A stretch of 64,000 nucleotides of DNA, taken from JAJDTT01 sp965116695 (GTDB taxonomy: Bacteria > Acidobacteriota > UBA6911 > RPQK01 > JAJDTT01). The translations under genes were made by a program, and so were the position numbers. Below, one piece after another: positions 16,307 through 25,127 of the stretch (the first letter of the stretch is position 1; the number at the start of each line of letters is the position of its first letter). The notes beneath the pieces are model-generated. The model did no database searches. It had not been told where the DNA came from and was given only the letters and a program-made list of their open reading frames with translations. Location: the NCBI GenBank assembly GCA_965116695.1, contig OZ220706.1, positions 2,604,001 to 2,668,000 on the forward strand, written 5' to 3'.

Positions 16307-17848
16307 TCAGAACCGGTACGACGCGACCAGGTAGGTGAAGGTGTTCCCGTCCCCCGGCGTATAGGCCTTGAGAAAGGGTCCGGGGAACATGTAGCCGATG
16401 CCGCCGCTCAGGTTCACGGCCTTGGAAACCGGCACGGTGAACACGGCGTCCAGCTCGTTTCCGATCTTCAGGTCGGTGGCTCCTCCGGGCGGCGGCGCAA
16501 CGGACAATCCCCCCGACACGTTGTAGAGGGCGTCATTGCCCGTGGCCAGCCAGAAGGAATGGAAGTCGAAATTCAGTCCAAACTTCGGATGGGGCTTGAA
16601 CTCGGTTCCGAGCCGGATATTCCTGAGATTGCGCCAGCCCACCAGGTCGTTGTAGCCGTAGAGGAAGTGGGCGGTGGGATACAGGTTGTCAAAGGCGCCC
16701 ACCCGGCCGTCGCTGCCGTCCTCGTCACCCGAGCCAAAGTTGTAGTGAACATAGATTCTGGGGCTCGAATCGGCAGCGATGGAATAGCCCAACTCCACGT
16801 AGTAGCCCCAGGCGTCGATCACCGCGCCGGCCATGTCGCCCCACTGCCGGACCAGGGCCAGGTTATAGTCCCAGGGCCCCAGCCCCTTCGCCCACGCTCT
16901 CAATCCCATGGTGTAGCGGTTGAGCTCGCCCCTCTGGTTCAACTCGTTGACGACGGAAGCAGCCGACCGCAACAGGAGGTAAGGTTCCAGCGTGGAGCCG
17001 GGGATCACGTTTTCGAGGGCGCCGTACACGCCGTGCAGGTTGTTCCCCTCCATCGAGCGGTTGATCCGAACCTCGGGGTCGTTCTGCACCACCTGCGCGG
17101 AGAAGACGTCGACCCGGGCCCCGTCTCCGCGGAACTGGAGCTTGACGGCGTCAAAGGCTCGGGAAGTGTTGGTCCAATTCAGCGCGCCGATGAGGCGCTG
17201 ATCTCCATAGGCCAGGACCTGCCGGCCCACAGTCAACGTGACCGGTGATTTCTCGCTCCCCACCTGGGCGTATGCCTGCCGCAGGTCGAACCCGTCACGG
17301 AAGACTCCGATATTCGGCAACCCTTCACGGATGCCCGGAGCACTGGCGTCCTGGCCCTGAAATCCGAACTTCAGCCAGGAGGCCGGCGTGATCCCCAGGT
17401 CCAGGCGGGTCCGGATCAGACCGTATCCGTCGTCGTTGCCCTTCCGGTAACCCAGGCTCCGGCGGCCTTCAAAGCGGCCACGGAACTCGCCGGAGAGCGA
17501 GACCCAACTTGGAAGCTCGTTCCCCACGCTGCGTTCAGTCTTGGCCGGAGGCTTCTTCACATCCTTTTCCTGATCGTCACCGCTACCGGGAGCAACCGTC
17601 AACGACAGCGTCCAGACGACGCCGGCCAACACGATCCGCTTGAGGAAAAAGGAAGAATTCGAAATGTTCAGCCATCTCGGGACACCCGTGTCTCCGCCTG
17701 TGTCCTCCCTGCGACGCGGCTGCGAAGCCGATCCGCATGCGTCCAGGCGTACGCCGCGCCGCAGCCGCAGTGTATCCGTCAAAGCACCAGCAAATCGGAG
17801 AATTCCATCAACGCGAATCTTCATGGTTACTCGTGCGCCCTTCAGCAT
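16307..17848 (-). CDS. Alginate-export-type outer-membrane porin
   Basis: Up to 513 residues. The barrel part (from LSGEFRGRFEGRRSLGYRKG to the terminal YLVASYRF) matches the AlgE/alginate_exp family: VTLTVGRQVLAYGDQRLIGA followed by WTNTSRAFDAVKLQFRGDG is the signature. The signal peptide (FLKRIVLAGVVWTLSLTVAP) begins only about 65 residues into the longest frame. The ATGs at 17848 and 17824 have no good ribosome site, so the true start may be a non-ATG codon nearer 17670. AlgE exports alginate; many relatives are general sugar or aromatic-acid porins. Here it probably takes up or exports oligosaccharides. Confidence 0.8.
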   Translation of the reverse strand: MLKGARVTMKIRVDGILRFAGALTDTLRLRRGVRLDACGSASQPRRREDTGGDTGVPRWLNISNSSFFLKRIVLAGVVWTLSLTVAPGSGDDQEKDVKKPPAKTERSVGNELPSWVSLSGEFRGRFEGRRSLGYRKGNDDGYGLIRTRLDLGITPASWLKFGFQGQDASAPGIREGLPNIGVFRDGFDLRQAYAQVGSEKSPVTLTVGRQVLAYGDQRLIGALNWTNTSRAFDAVKLQFRGDGARVDVFSAQVVQNDPEVRINRSMEGNNLHGVYGALENVIPGSTLEPYLLLRSAASVVNELNQRGELNRYTMGLRAWAKGLGPWDYNLALVRQWGDMAGAVIDAWGYYVELGYSIAADSSPRIYVHYNFGSGDEDGSDGRVGAFDNLYPTAHFLYGYNDLVGWRNLRNIRLGTEFKPHPKFGLNFDFHSFWLATGNDALYNVSGGLSVAPPPGGATDLKIGNELDAVFTVPVSKAVNLSGGIGYMFPGPFLKAYTPGDGNTFTYLVASYRF

Positions 17849-18016
17849 CTGGCACCCGCTGGTGAAAAACTACCGGACCTCCGTCCGGTACAAGGCCCCC
17901 GTGTAACAATACCGGAACCGGTCTTTCTATTCCTCCTCCTTCAGCGAACAGGACGTGTGCGGTAAAGGGCCAGCGACATCTCGTCCGCGCCCGAGGAGAG
18001 CGCATGCGAAACGATT

Positions 18017-18910
18017 TCACGAGTGATGGGGTCGGCCGGCGGGCGCATCTTTCCGGATGATCTGTACGTCCACCTCGAGCCTGGTCTCTCCGCCTCCCTG
18101 ACGGACACCTTGGGTCGGCGAGACGTCCTGGTAGTCGCGGCCCACCGCAATTCGCACGTGCCGCTGGTCGACCGGACTCACATTGGTGGGGTCGAAGCCG
18201 ATCCAACCCAGATCCGGCAGCAGGCATTCGACCCAGGCATGACTGGCATTTCCAACAGCCTGCTCGCCGGGCTGTCCGGTCTCGCTCAGGTACCCGGAAA
18301 CGTACCGCGAGGGAATGCCCCAGGACCGGGAGACGGCGATCATGACATGGGCGTAGTCCTGGCAGACCCCGCAGCCCGATTGAAGAATGTCGTCGATTGG
18401 AGATGCCGCCGACGTACTGCCCGGCACGTAGCTGAAGCTGCTGTATAGCTGGCGGGAGAGGCGAAGCAGCCCCTGAAGAGGATCGTCGCCACGCTCGATA
18501 CCGTTCCTGGACACGAACTCGTCCAGCAGCGTTGACGGCCGTGCCAGAGCGCTGGGGCGAGTGAAGTCCCAATAGTCCACAGATTCTCGCCAGGAGAGGA
18601 TCTCTCGCCAGGCATGGGTGCCGAGACTCCCGGGAAGAGGATCCGGAACTGCAGGTTCGACCGTCGAACGCGTGGATATTTCCAGGCCATCGTGCTCGCG
18701 GTGCAGATAGAGCACGTGACGCACGTTTCCGAAGCAGTCGGTTTCACTGGTCAGGGAAGCCGGTGGGCTGGTTTCGATCTTGAAATCCAGGAGTCGCTGG
18801 CCGCCGTCGCTGCGCGGCTTCAGACAGAGCAACATGACGCACTCCCGGGCCGGAAACGCGTACCGGTACCGGGAAACGTGCCCGATCTCATATCGGACCG
18901 TCCCGGTCAT
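18017..18910 (-). CDS. Transglutaminase-like cysteine protease/amidase of the alpha-E operon
   Basis: 297 residues from ATG 18910; the open frame extends upstream but that part lies in the previous gene. N-terminal domain (VRYEIGHVSRYRYAFPAREC) is the bacterial transglutaminase-like N-domain, followed by a core with the triad Cys183 (GCGVCQDYAH), His224 (NASHAWVE) and Asp240 (IGFDPTN). It is the third gene of the conserved set ATP-grasp/alpha-E/transglutaminase, 4 bp downstream of the alpha-E gene. Comparative studies of amidoligase systems predict that such sets make and process peptide-like amide bonds; no product is known. No signal peptide, so cytoplasmic. Confidence 0.9.
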   Translation of the reverse strand: MTGTVRYEIGHVSRYRYAFPARECVMLLCLKPRSDGGQRLLDFKIETSPPASLTSETDCFGNVRHVLYLHREHDGLEISTRSTVEPAVPDPLPGSLGTHAWREILSWRESVDYWDFTRPSALARPSTLLDEFVSRNGIERGDDPLQGLLRLSRQLYSSFSYVPGSTSAASPIDDILQSGCGVCQDYAHVMIAVSRSWGIPSRYVSGYLSETGQPGEQAVGNASHAWVECLLPDLGWIGFDPTNVSPVDQRHVRIAVGRDYQDVSPTQGVRQGGGETRLEVDVQIIRKDAPAGRPHHS

Positions 18911-18914
18911 GGGA

Positions 18915-19904
18915 TCAGCGCAGCGGGGAGTCCTCGATGGGGTAGTCGACATAGGCGGCCATGACCAGACCATGGAGTTCCCGGCAATGCTCGCCGATCC
19001 ACTGGAGGAGACTCTCGTGGTCCTCCCGGTCCGGCCAGGCATAGTGGATCAGAGCTCGCAAACGCCCGGCCATACGCCGGGCCAGAGCCCCCGAGTGAGC
19101 GCTGGGGCCGGGGCCGATGGCGTCGAGCTCCGTAACTGCCGCATTGAGGGACCGGTAGAGGGAGCCGGGCAGCTGCGGATCCGTCACGAGCAAGTCCAGG
19201 ACCTGATCCGGCCGGACGTCGACGCTGTGTTTTCGGTTGTAGGCATCGAACGCCTGGCAGAAACGCAGGAGACTGGTCCAGTCCTCACCCAAGGAGGGGT
19301 CGATCCGGCGTCCGGCTTCGATTTGAGCCAGAAACAACGAGGCCGAGGACTGGACCCGCTCGATGGCTCGCCCCAACCGCCAGAAACGCCAGCCTTCGTC
19401 CCGATACATGGTCACTTCGGCGACACCGACGAAGGTGTCGATGTCGTGCGCCGTGGCGACGTAGAAATCCTCCGGGGAGACCTTCCAGATCTTCTGGATG
19501 GTCATTTCCTGCAGCCTCAAATAGGACAGGTTCAGGCAACTCCACATTTCGCCGCTGATACGGTTGCGCATCTGGCGGGCGTTCTCGCGGCCCATGGAGA
19601 AGCAACTGAATACCGAATCGGAATTCGACCTCTCAAAGGTGAGATCATCGGCCAAGGTGTAGGAATCAGCCAGCGTATACGAGTCGACCAGCGGGTCTTC
19701 TTCGTCGCCCCACAGATGCTCCAGACTGCCTCCGGGCGGATTCCGGCTCAGACTGATGTAAATGCGGCTCCAGCCAAAGTGGATTTCCCGAGTCGGGCGA
19801 TCCACCAACGCCTCGACCTGCAAACGCAACAGGCGGCAGAGATATTCTGCCCTCTCGAGGTACCGGCCCATCCAATACAGGCCTTGGGCGCTACGTGAAA
19901 GCAA
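18915..19904 (-). CDS. Alpha-E domain protein (DUF403)
   Basis: 329 residues, almost entirely helical and without a signal. It begins with the family hallmark LSRSAQGLYWMGRYLERAEY and contains WSCLNLSYLRLQE, FWRLGRAIERVQSSASLFLA and the conserved Arg/Glu-rich helices of alpha-E proteins. These accompany circularly permuted ATP-grasp enzymes, probably as part of the same amide-bond-forming complex. A six-residue segment is duplicated in tandem (DSYTLADSYTLAD, codons at 19655-19690). The two DNA copies differ at silent sites, so the duplication is not recent. It lies 27 bp after the ammonium transporter and 4 bp before the transglutaminase gene. Confidence 0.9.
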   Translation of the reverse strand: MLSRSAQGLYWMGRYLERAEYLCRLLRLQVEALVDRPTREIHFGWSRIYISLSRNPPGGSLEHLWGDEEDPLVDSYTLADSYTLADDLTFERSNSDSVFSCFSMGRENARQMRNRISGEMWSCLNLSYLRLQEMTIQKIWKVSPEDFYVATAHDIDTFVGVAEVTMYRDEGWRFWRLGRAIERVQSSASLFLAQIEAGRRIDPSLGEDWTSLLRFCQAFDAYNRKHSVDVRPDQVLDLLVTDPQLPGSLYRSLNAAVTELDAIGPGPSAHSGALARRMAGRLRALIHYAWPDREDHESLLQWIGEHCRELHGLVMAAYVDYPIEDSPLR

Positions 19905-19931
19905 TCTGGACTCCCAGTCGATCAGACCCGG

Positions 19932-21326
19932 CTAGTCTTCGTCGTCCAGTTCTTCCGGCATGAGCACGAACTCGGGATAGGCTTCCATGCCCAACTCGCC
20001 CACGTCCTGTCCCAGCCGTTCCACCTGCTCCGACACCCGCACGCTCATCGTCATCGCCAGCACCTTCCACAGAATCAGCGACGTCGTGAACACGAACGCG
20101 CCCACCGCCAGGATGCCCACCAACTGCACCCCGAGGTTGCCGCCCGCCGCGATGCAGACCGCGATCGTCCCCCAGACCCCCGCAAACAGGTGCGCCGGCA
20201 CCGCGCCCACCACGTCGTCGAGCTTCACCCGCTCCAGGAACTTGATCCCCGCCGTGCACAGGATCGCCCCGATCGACCCGATGACGATCGACCAGTGGTG
20301 CGACACGATGTCCGGCCCCGCCGTGATCGCCACCAACCCCGCGATCGCCCCGTTCAATGTCGCGAACAGGTCATTGCGCCCCAGGATCGGCCGCGACAGG
20401 ATCAGCGCCGTCACCACCCCGGCCGCCGCCGCCAGGTTCGTGTTCACCAGCACGTGGCTCATCGCCAGCACGTCCGCCGCGCTCCCCAGCGCCAACTGCG
20501 ACCCGCCGTTGAATCCGAACCACCCGAACCAGAGAATGAACACCCCCAGCGTCACCACGATCACGTTCGACGGCGGCGTCGGCTTCGCCGTCCCGTCCTT
20601 GCGGAACTTGCCCAGCCGCGGCCCCACGATCAGGATCCCCGCCAACGCGGCCCAGCCGCCCGTGCTGTGCACGATGGTCGATCCCGCGAAGTCCTGGAAG
20701 CCCATCTCCCCCAGCCAGCCGCCGCCCCAGGTCCACGCCCCGACAACGGGGTAGATCACCGCCGTCAGCACCGCCACGAAGACGAAAAACGTCCACATCT
20801 TCACCCGCTCGGCCAGCGCCCCCGAGACGATCGAGGCCGCCGTCGCCACGAACACCATCTGGAAAAACCAGTCCGACATGGTCGAGTACTTGCTGTCGGC
20901 GCCCGTCACCGCCGCCGCCGCTCCGTCCTCGCCCGCCACCAGCGCCAGGTCCTGCGCCGACGGCCCGTACAGCAGCTTGAACGACCCGATCACGCTGCCC
21001 ACGTCCGTGTACATCAGGTTGTATCCGATCACGTAGTAGGCCAGCCCCGCGATCGAGTACAGGCCGATGTTCTTCATGCAGATCATGGACGCGTTCTTGG
21101 TCCGCACCGAACCGGACTCCAGCATCGTGAACCCGGCGCACATCCACATCACCATGGCGCCCCAGACCATGAACGAGAAGGTGTTGAACACGTACAGCAC
21201 CTCGTCGTCCACCGCCGCCTGCGCCGCAGTCGTCCCGCACAGCAGGCAGATCGCCACCAGCAGCAGTTTCCCCACCGCTCCCCGCACCAGCCGCTTGTGT
21301 AACGGGATCTTCTTTCCTTCTCTCAT
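19932..21326 (-). CDS. amt: Ammonium transporter
   Basis: 464 residues with an N-terminal signal-like segment and about 11 membrane spans. Amt signatures are clear: MWMCAGFTMLESGSVRTKNA, STIVHSTGGWAALAG (first pore His), FILWFGWFGFNGGSQLALG and AVPAHLFAGVWGTIAV (second pore His). It conducts ammonium/ammonia across the inner membrane. The C-terminal tail (SVRVSEQVERLGQDVGELGMEAYPEF) is the short cytosolic helix typical of the family. Its position is odd, inside the ATP-grasp/alpha-E/transglutaminase set. Codon choice is strongly C- and G-ending, with A-ending codons very rare, more extreme than its neighbours. No GlnK/PII gene is adjacent. High expression or a different origin could explain the composition. 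Confidence 0.95.
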   Translation of the reverse strand: MREGKKIPLHKRLVRGAVGKLLLVAICLLCGTTAAQAAVDDEVLYVFNTFSFMVWGAMVMWMCAGFTMLESGSVRTKNASMICMKNIGLYSIAGLAYYVIGYNLMYTDVGSVIGSFKLLYGPSAQDLALVAGEDGAAAAVTGADSKYSTMSDWFFQMVFVATAASIVSGALAERVKMWTFFVFVAVLTAVIYPVVGAWTWGGGWLGEMGFQDFAGSTIVHSTGGWAALAGILIVGPRLGKFRKDGTAKPTPPSNVIVVTLGVFILWFGWFGFNGGSQLALGSAADVLAMSHVLVNTNLAAAAGVVTALILSRPILGRNDLFATLNGAIAGLVAITAGPDIVSHHWSIVIGSIGAILCTAGIKFLERVKLDDVVGAVPAHLFAGVWGTIAVCIAAGGNLGVQLVGILAVGAFVFTTSLILWKVLAMTMSVRVSEQVERLGQDVGELGMEAYPEFVLMPEELDDED

Positions 21327-21406
21327 CGCTCCCTCCCCAAGTGCAGTCGAGTCATTCCAACAGGATCCGTCGTCGGGCGCCGCGTGGCACTGGCGCCCCT
21401 ATCAAC

Positions 21407-22840
21407 TCAATCTCCCAACACCCACAGGTCTTTGCCGCCTCCACCCTGGCTCGAGTTCACCACCAGGCTGCCCCGGCGCAACGCCACGCGGCAGAACGCT
21501 CCGGGGACGATGCGAATCCGGCGGCCATTGAGAACAAACGGGCGAAGGTCGACGTGGCGCGGTTCTGCCCGTCCGTCGATGACACACGGCGCACGCGAGA
21601 GCGAAAGGACAGGCTGAGATATGAAATCGGCCGGGTTGGCCCGCACCTGCTCGGCGTAGGCGTCACGTTCTTCCGGCGTCGAGTGCGGCCCCACCAGCAT
21701 GCCGTATCCTCCGGACTCTCCCACCCGCTTCACGATAAGGTTCTCCAGGTTGTCGAGGGTATATTCGAGATCCTCGGGTCGGCGGCAAAGCCAGGTCTTC
21801 ACGTTCTTCAGCAGCGGCTCTTCTCCCAGGTAGTACCGGATCATATCCGGGACAAATGCGTAGACGCTCTTGTCATCGGCGACGCCGGTTCCGGGAGCGT
21901 TCACCAGGGCCACGTTGCCCTGCTTGAAGGCATGAATCAATCCGGGGACGCCGAGCAGAGAGTCGGGACGGAAGACCAGGGGATCGAGAAAATCGTCGTC
22001 CACGCGCCGGTAGATCACGTCGACGCGCTTCAGGCCCGCCGTCGTGCGCATGTAGACAAACCCGTCATTGACCAACAGGTCCCGGCCTTCCACCAGCTCC
22101 GCGCCGATCTCGTTGGCCAGAAACATGTGCTCGTAGAAGGCGGAATTGTAGACGCCGGGTGTCAGCAGCACGATGCAGGGCCCGGACCGGTCCCTGGGCG
22201 CCAACTCCCGCAGGGTCTGGAGCAGAACCCTTCCATAGTGCTCCACTTCTCTGACCCGGGACTCTCGATAGAGGAGGCGGAAATTGGCTTTCACCGCCTT
22301 CCGGTTGGCGACCATGTAGGAGACTCCCGAGGGAACCCTCAGGTTGTCCTCCAGCACGTAGAAACCGTCGTTGGTACGCACCAGGTCGGTGCCGCAAACG
22401 CCCACCCAGACGCCATGGGGCACCGATACCCCTCGCATTTCATTGCGGAACTGGGGACAGCCCCTCACCACTTCCACCGGGATCACGCCGTCCGTGATGA
22501 TGCTTGCCTCGTTGTAGATGTCGCCCAGAAACAGGTTCAGCGCCCGGAGGCGCTGGGTCAGGCCGGCGACCAGCCGGCGCCACTCCTCGGCGGACAGGAT
22601 TCGGGGAACGCAGTCGATGGGAATGATGCGCTCCTCGGCCTCTTCGTCGCCGTAAACGGTAAAGGTGATCCCTTCGTTGGAGAACGAGCGCGTGACCCGT
22701 TCCTGAATGCTGCCGACGTCCTCGACCGAGAGCCGGCTCAGGGTTTCATGCAGCGGCTGGAAATGTTCGCGGGGAGTGCCGTCCCCGTAAAACATCTCGT
22801 CGTAGTACTGGGCTTCGAGATCGTAGGAACGAAAATCCAT
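21407..22840 (-). CDS. Circularly permuted type 2 ATP-grasp protein
   Basis: 477 residues, cytoplasmic. Matches the CP_ATPgrasp (DUF404/DUF407) family: YYDEMFYGDGTPREHFQPLH at the N-terminus, NEGITFTVYG, PFDVVPRI-like segment IIPIDCVPRILSAEEW, GVWVGVCGTDLVR, YVLEDNLRVPSGVSYMVANR (ATP-grasp core with the acidic/Asn metal ligands), LLTPGVYNSAFYEHMFLA and a C-terminal SLVVNSSQGGGGKDLWVL. ATP-grasp enzymes couple carboxylates to amines through an acyl-phosphate. This subfamily is predicted to build a peptide-like product with the alpha-E and transglutaminase partners, whose genes follow after the amt insertion. It is the first gene of the set, on the minus strand, with 80 bp to amt. Confidence 0.92.
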   Translation of the reverse strand: MDFRSYDLEAQYYDEMFYGDGTPREHFQPLHETLSRLSVEDVGSIQERVTRSFSNEGITFTVYGDEEAEERIIPIDCVPRILSAEEWRRLVAGLTQRLRALNLFLGDIYNEASIITDGVIPVEVVRGCPQFRNEMRGVSVPHGVWVGVCGTDLVRTNDGFYVLEDNLRVPSGVSYMVANRKAVKANFRLLYRESRVREVEHYGRVLLQTLRELAPRDRSGPCIVLLTPGVYNSAFYEHMFLANEIGAELVEGRDLLVNDGFVYMRTTAGLKRVDVIYRRVDDDFLDPLVFRPDSLLGVPGLIHAFKQGNVALVNAPGTGVADDKSVYAFVPDMIRYYLGEEPLLKNVKTWLCRRPEDLEYTLDNLENLIVKRVGESGGYGMLVGPHSTPEERDAYAEQVRANPADFISQPVLSLSRAPCVIDGRAEPRHVDLRPFVLNGRRIRIVPGAFCRVALRRGSLVVNSSQGGGGKDLWVLGD

Positions 22841-22937
22841 GCAGTCGACTCGCAGATGCGAAATTCGGCCCGATATTAGAACATCTCGTTTCTCGACACC
22901 ACTCCCGCTGAGGGAACGAACCGGGCAGAACTGCGGG

Positions 22938-25127
22938 CTAACTCAGTTGCTGCTCGGGAGCCCCTTCCAAGGCTACAGCGCGCATCACGGGGACCTCGAC
23001 AATCATTTCGGTGAACTCGCCGGGTTCGGTTTCCACTCGAATGGATCCTCCGTGCTCCCGCACGATGTCGTTGGAAAGAGCGAGGCCCAGCCCGGTTCCC
23101 TGGTCGGTCGGTTTCGTGGTGAAGAACGGATTGAAGATCTTGTCCACGATCTCAGGTGGGATTCCGTTCCCATTGTCCTTAATTCGGACCTCGATCCGGT
23201 CATCGAGACGCCGGGTGGCGACCCACAGAGTCGGCATGTAGTCGAAAAAGCCCTTCCCCGCCTCGACCCCCGCGCGCCGTTTCTGATCGGTCGCGTAGCA
23301 GGCGTTGCCCACCATGTTCAGAAAAACCCGGCCCATGTCCTGCGGAACGACTTCGAACTGACCCGCCTCCGGGTCCAGGCTCATCTCCATGTGGAGTTGG
23401 AAATCCGGATCGGTCGCCCTCGCGCTATGGTAGGCAAGACGCGTGTGCTCGTCGAGCAGGTTGTTGACGTCCGTCACCTGCCACTCGCCCGAGCCGCGGC
23501 CCATCATGAGCATGTCGTGAACGATCCGGTTGGCCCGTTCGCCGTGCTGGTGGATGCGGCGTAGATTGTCGGTGAGATCCTGAATCAGCTCCTCGACCAG
23601 TTCGCGGTCGTCCTTGCTTAGCTTCTCGCCTTCTTCTTCCAGGATTTCCTGGAGTTCCTCCAAGAGCTCCTGCGACGCCTCCGCGAAGTTCTTGACGAAG
23701 TTCAAAGGATTCTTGATCTCATGGGCGACGCCCGCGGTGAGCTCACCGAGTGCCGCCAACTTTTCGCGCATGACGATCTGATCCTGAGCCTTGCGCAAGT
23801 CAGCGAGCACGCTCTCCAATTGTTCGTTCTTGCCCCGCAATTCCTCCGCCAGCTTCTCCACCAGGTTCAGACGCTGGACCTCCAGCGCGTGGCGCCGAAA
23901 CACCTCCAGGGCCGCGGCCATGTCGGCCACCTCGTCCCTTCCCTCGATCTCGACCTTGCCCTCCAGTTCTCCGCCGGCCATTCGCCGCATGCGCTGCGAC
24001 AACAGCGCCAGGCGGCGCAGCAGAATCCGTCCCACGATCAGCCAGGCGATGAGCACGGCGCCAACGATGCTGAGTCCGTTGATGGCGACCAGCAGGATCC
24101 GGCCTGCCAGGATCGCCTGAGTGGATTCCTGAGTGTCGGCTGCGGCTCTCGCTTGAGACGCCTTCACCAACTCGTCGACCGCCGACACCAGGTCGATGGC
24201 GATTTCGCGGTTCTCCGCCAAGAGGTCTGTCTGCCGCGCGGTCAGTCTCAGTTGGCGGACCAGCAGATTCAGGCAGCCCTCCTCTCCGGCGCCCATCTCG
24301 AACAAAAGCCGGAAATCGGCGGAGATTTGCTCAAGAATTTCGGACTCTCCCAGCGCCGACAGGCTCCTTTCGATGCGGTTGCGAGACGCCTCGAACTTGT
24401 CGCGCAAAGGCTCGATCAGGAAGGCGTCCGAAACCGTGAAAGCGCTGTCCAGAAGTTGGGTGGCGACGTTGGCGTCCGCCAAAAGATCGGTCAGGTGACG
24501 AAAGCGGTCGAACTGATCTTCCGAGAAATGTTTCCACCGGGGAGCCGGAGGCTCCCCCAAAGTTCGGTGTCCCGTGATGGTGTAGAAGAATTGGTCATCC
24601 ACGGACGGGAAGATGACCCGCTGCAGGCGTCCTTGCAGGTCCCCGAGTTCGGTGCGCAGAGCCGAACTCCGCTCGGTCAATTCGTAGATCGCCGCCATGT
24701 CGCTTTCGATCGCTTCGATGTTCGATCTCAAGGTATCGGCGTGAGCGCGAATGCGCTGGAAACGTTCATCGACCGTATCCTGTCGCTCCAGAACGGCCAA
24801 CTGCTCCTCGAGCGCCGTATTCACTTCGTCGATGCTGGTTGTGACCCGGGAAAAGTCGTCGGTCGTTTCCGCGGTGGTCAGCCGGGGCGCAGCCGCGACC
24901 AGGGCGGCGCTGTACTGCGCCACACCGAACGCAGCCTCCAATTCGGGAAACCGAAGTTCATTGACCCGCCGCTGGAGGTCGCCCACGCGGTCAAAGGAGA
25001 ACCAGCCCACGAGGCTCGCGGAAATAGTCAGGGCGACGGCGCCCCCGATGGTGGCGTAGAGCTGCGTCGAGATTCGAAAGCGGCTCTGCAGCAGGTTGCC
25101 GAGCAAACGGTTCAGTCGTTCGATCAC
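22938..25127 (-). CDS. Membrane sensor histidine kinase
   Basis: 729 residues. A first membrane helix (about 20-44) and a second (about 345-368) enclose a roughly 300-residue helical periplasmic domain. Then come HAMP (about 370-420), a coiled coil (VEKLAEELRGKNEQLESVLA), and the kinase core with His469 in LTAGVAHEIKNPLNFVKNF, the N box (VFLNMVGNACYATDQ), G1 (DNGNGIPPEI) and G2 (GTGLGLALSNDIV). An acidic helical insert (QEILEEEGEKLSKDDREL) follows the H box. The gene overlaps the upstream periplasmic binding protein gene by ATGA, so that protein probably presents the ligand. No receiver gene is adjacent. The receiver-phosphatase at 37055-38245 is the nearest candidate partner. Confidence 0.92.
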   Translation of the reverse strand: MIERLNRLLGNLLQSRFRISTQLYATIGGAVALTISASLVGWFSFDRVGDLQRRVNELRFPELEAAFGVAQYSAALVAAAPRLTTAETTDDFSRVTTSIDEVNTALEEQLAVLERQDTVDERFQRIRAHADTLRSNIEAIESDMAAIYELTERSSALRTELGDLQGRLQRVIFPSVDDQFFYTITGHRTLGEPPAPRWKHFSEDQFDRFRHLTDLLADANVATQLLDSAFTVSDAFLIEPLRDKFEASRNRIERSLSALGESEILEQISADFRLLFEMGAGEEGCLNLLVRQLRLTARQTDLLAENREIAIDLVSAVDELVKASQARAAADTQESTQAILAGRILLVAINGLSIVGAVLIAWLIVGRILLRRLALLSQRMRRMAGGELEGKVEIEGRDEVADMAAALEVFRRHALEVQRLNLVEKLAEELRGKNEQLESVLADLRKAQDQIVMREKLAALGELTAGVAHEIKNPLNFVKNFAEASQELLEELQEILEEEGEKLSKDDRELVEELIQDLTDNLRRIHQHGERANRIVHDMLMMGRGSGEWQVTDVNNLLDEHTRLAYHSARATDPDFQLHMEMSLDPEAGQFEVVPQDMGRVFLNMVGNACYATDQKRRAGVEAGKGFFDYMPTLWVATRRLDDRIEVRIKDNGNGIPPEIVDKIFNPFFTTKPTDQGTGLGLALSNDIVREHGGSIRVETEPGEFTEMIVEVPVMRAVALEGAPEQQLS

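Noticed and set aside
20190..21302. 370-residue open frame on the plus strand, rich in His and Arg
   Set aside because: Antisense to the ammonium transporter, whose membrane-helix and pore motifs are unmistakable; the His/Arg runs are complements of its biased codons.
21341..22879. 512-residue open frame on the plus strand
   Set aside because: Antisense to the ATP-grasp gene; no recognisable domain.
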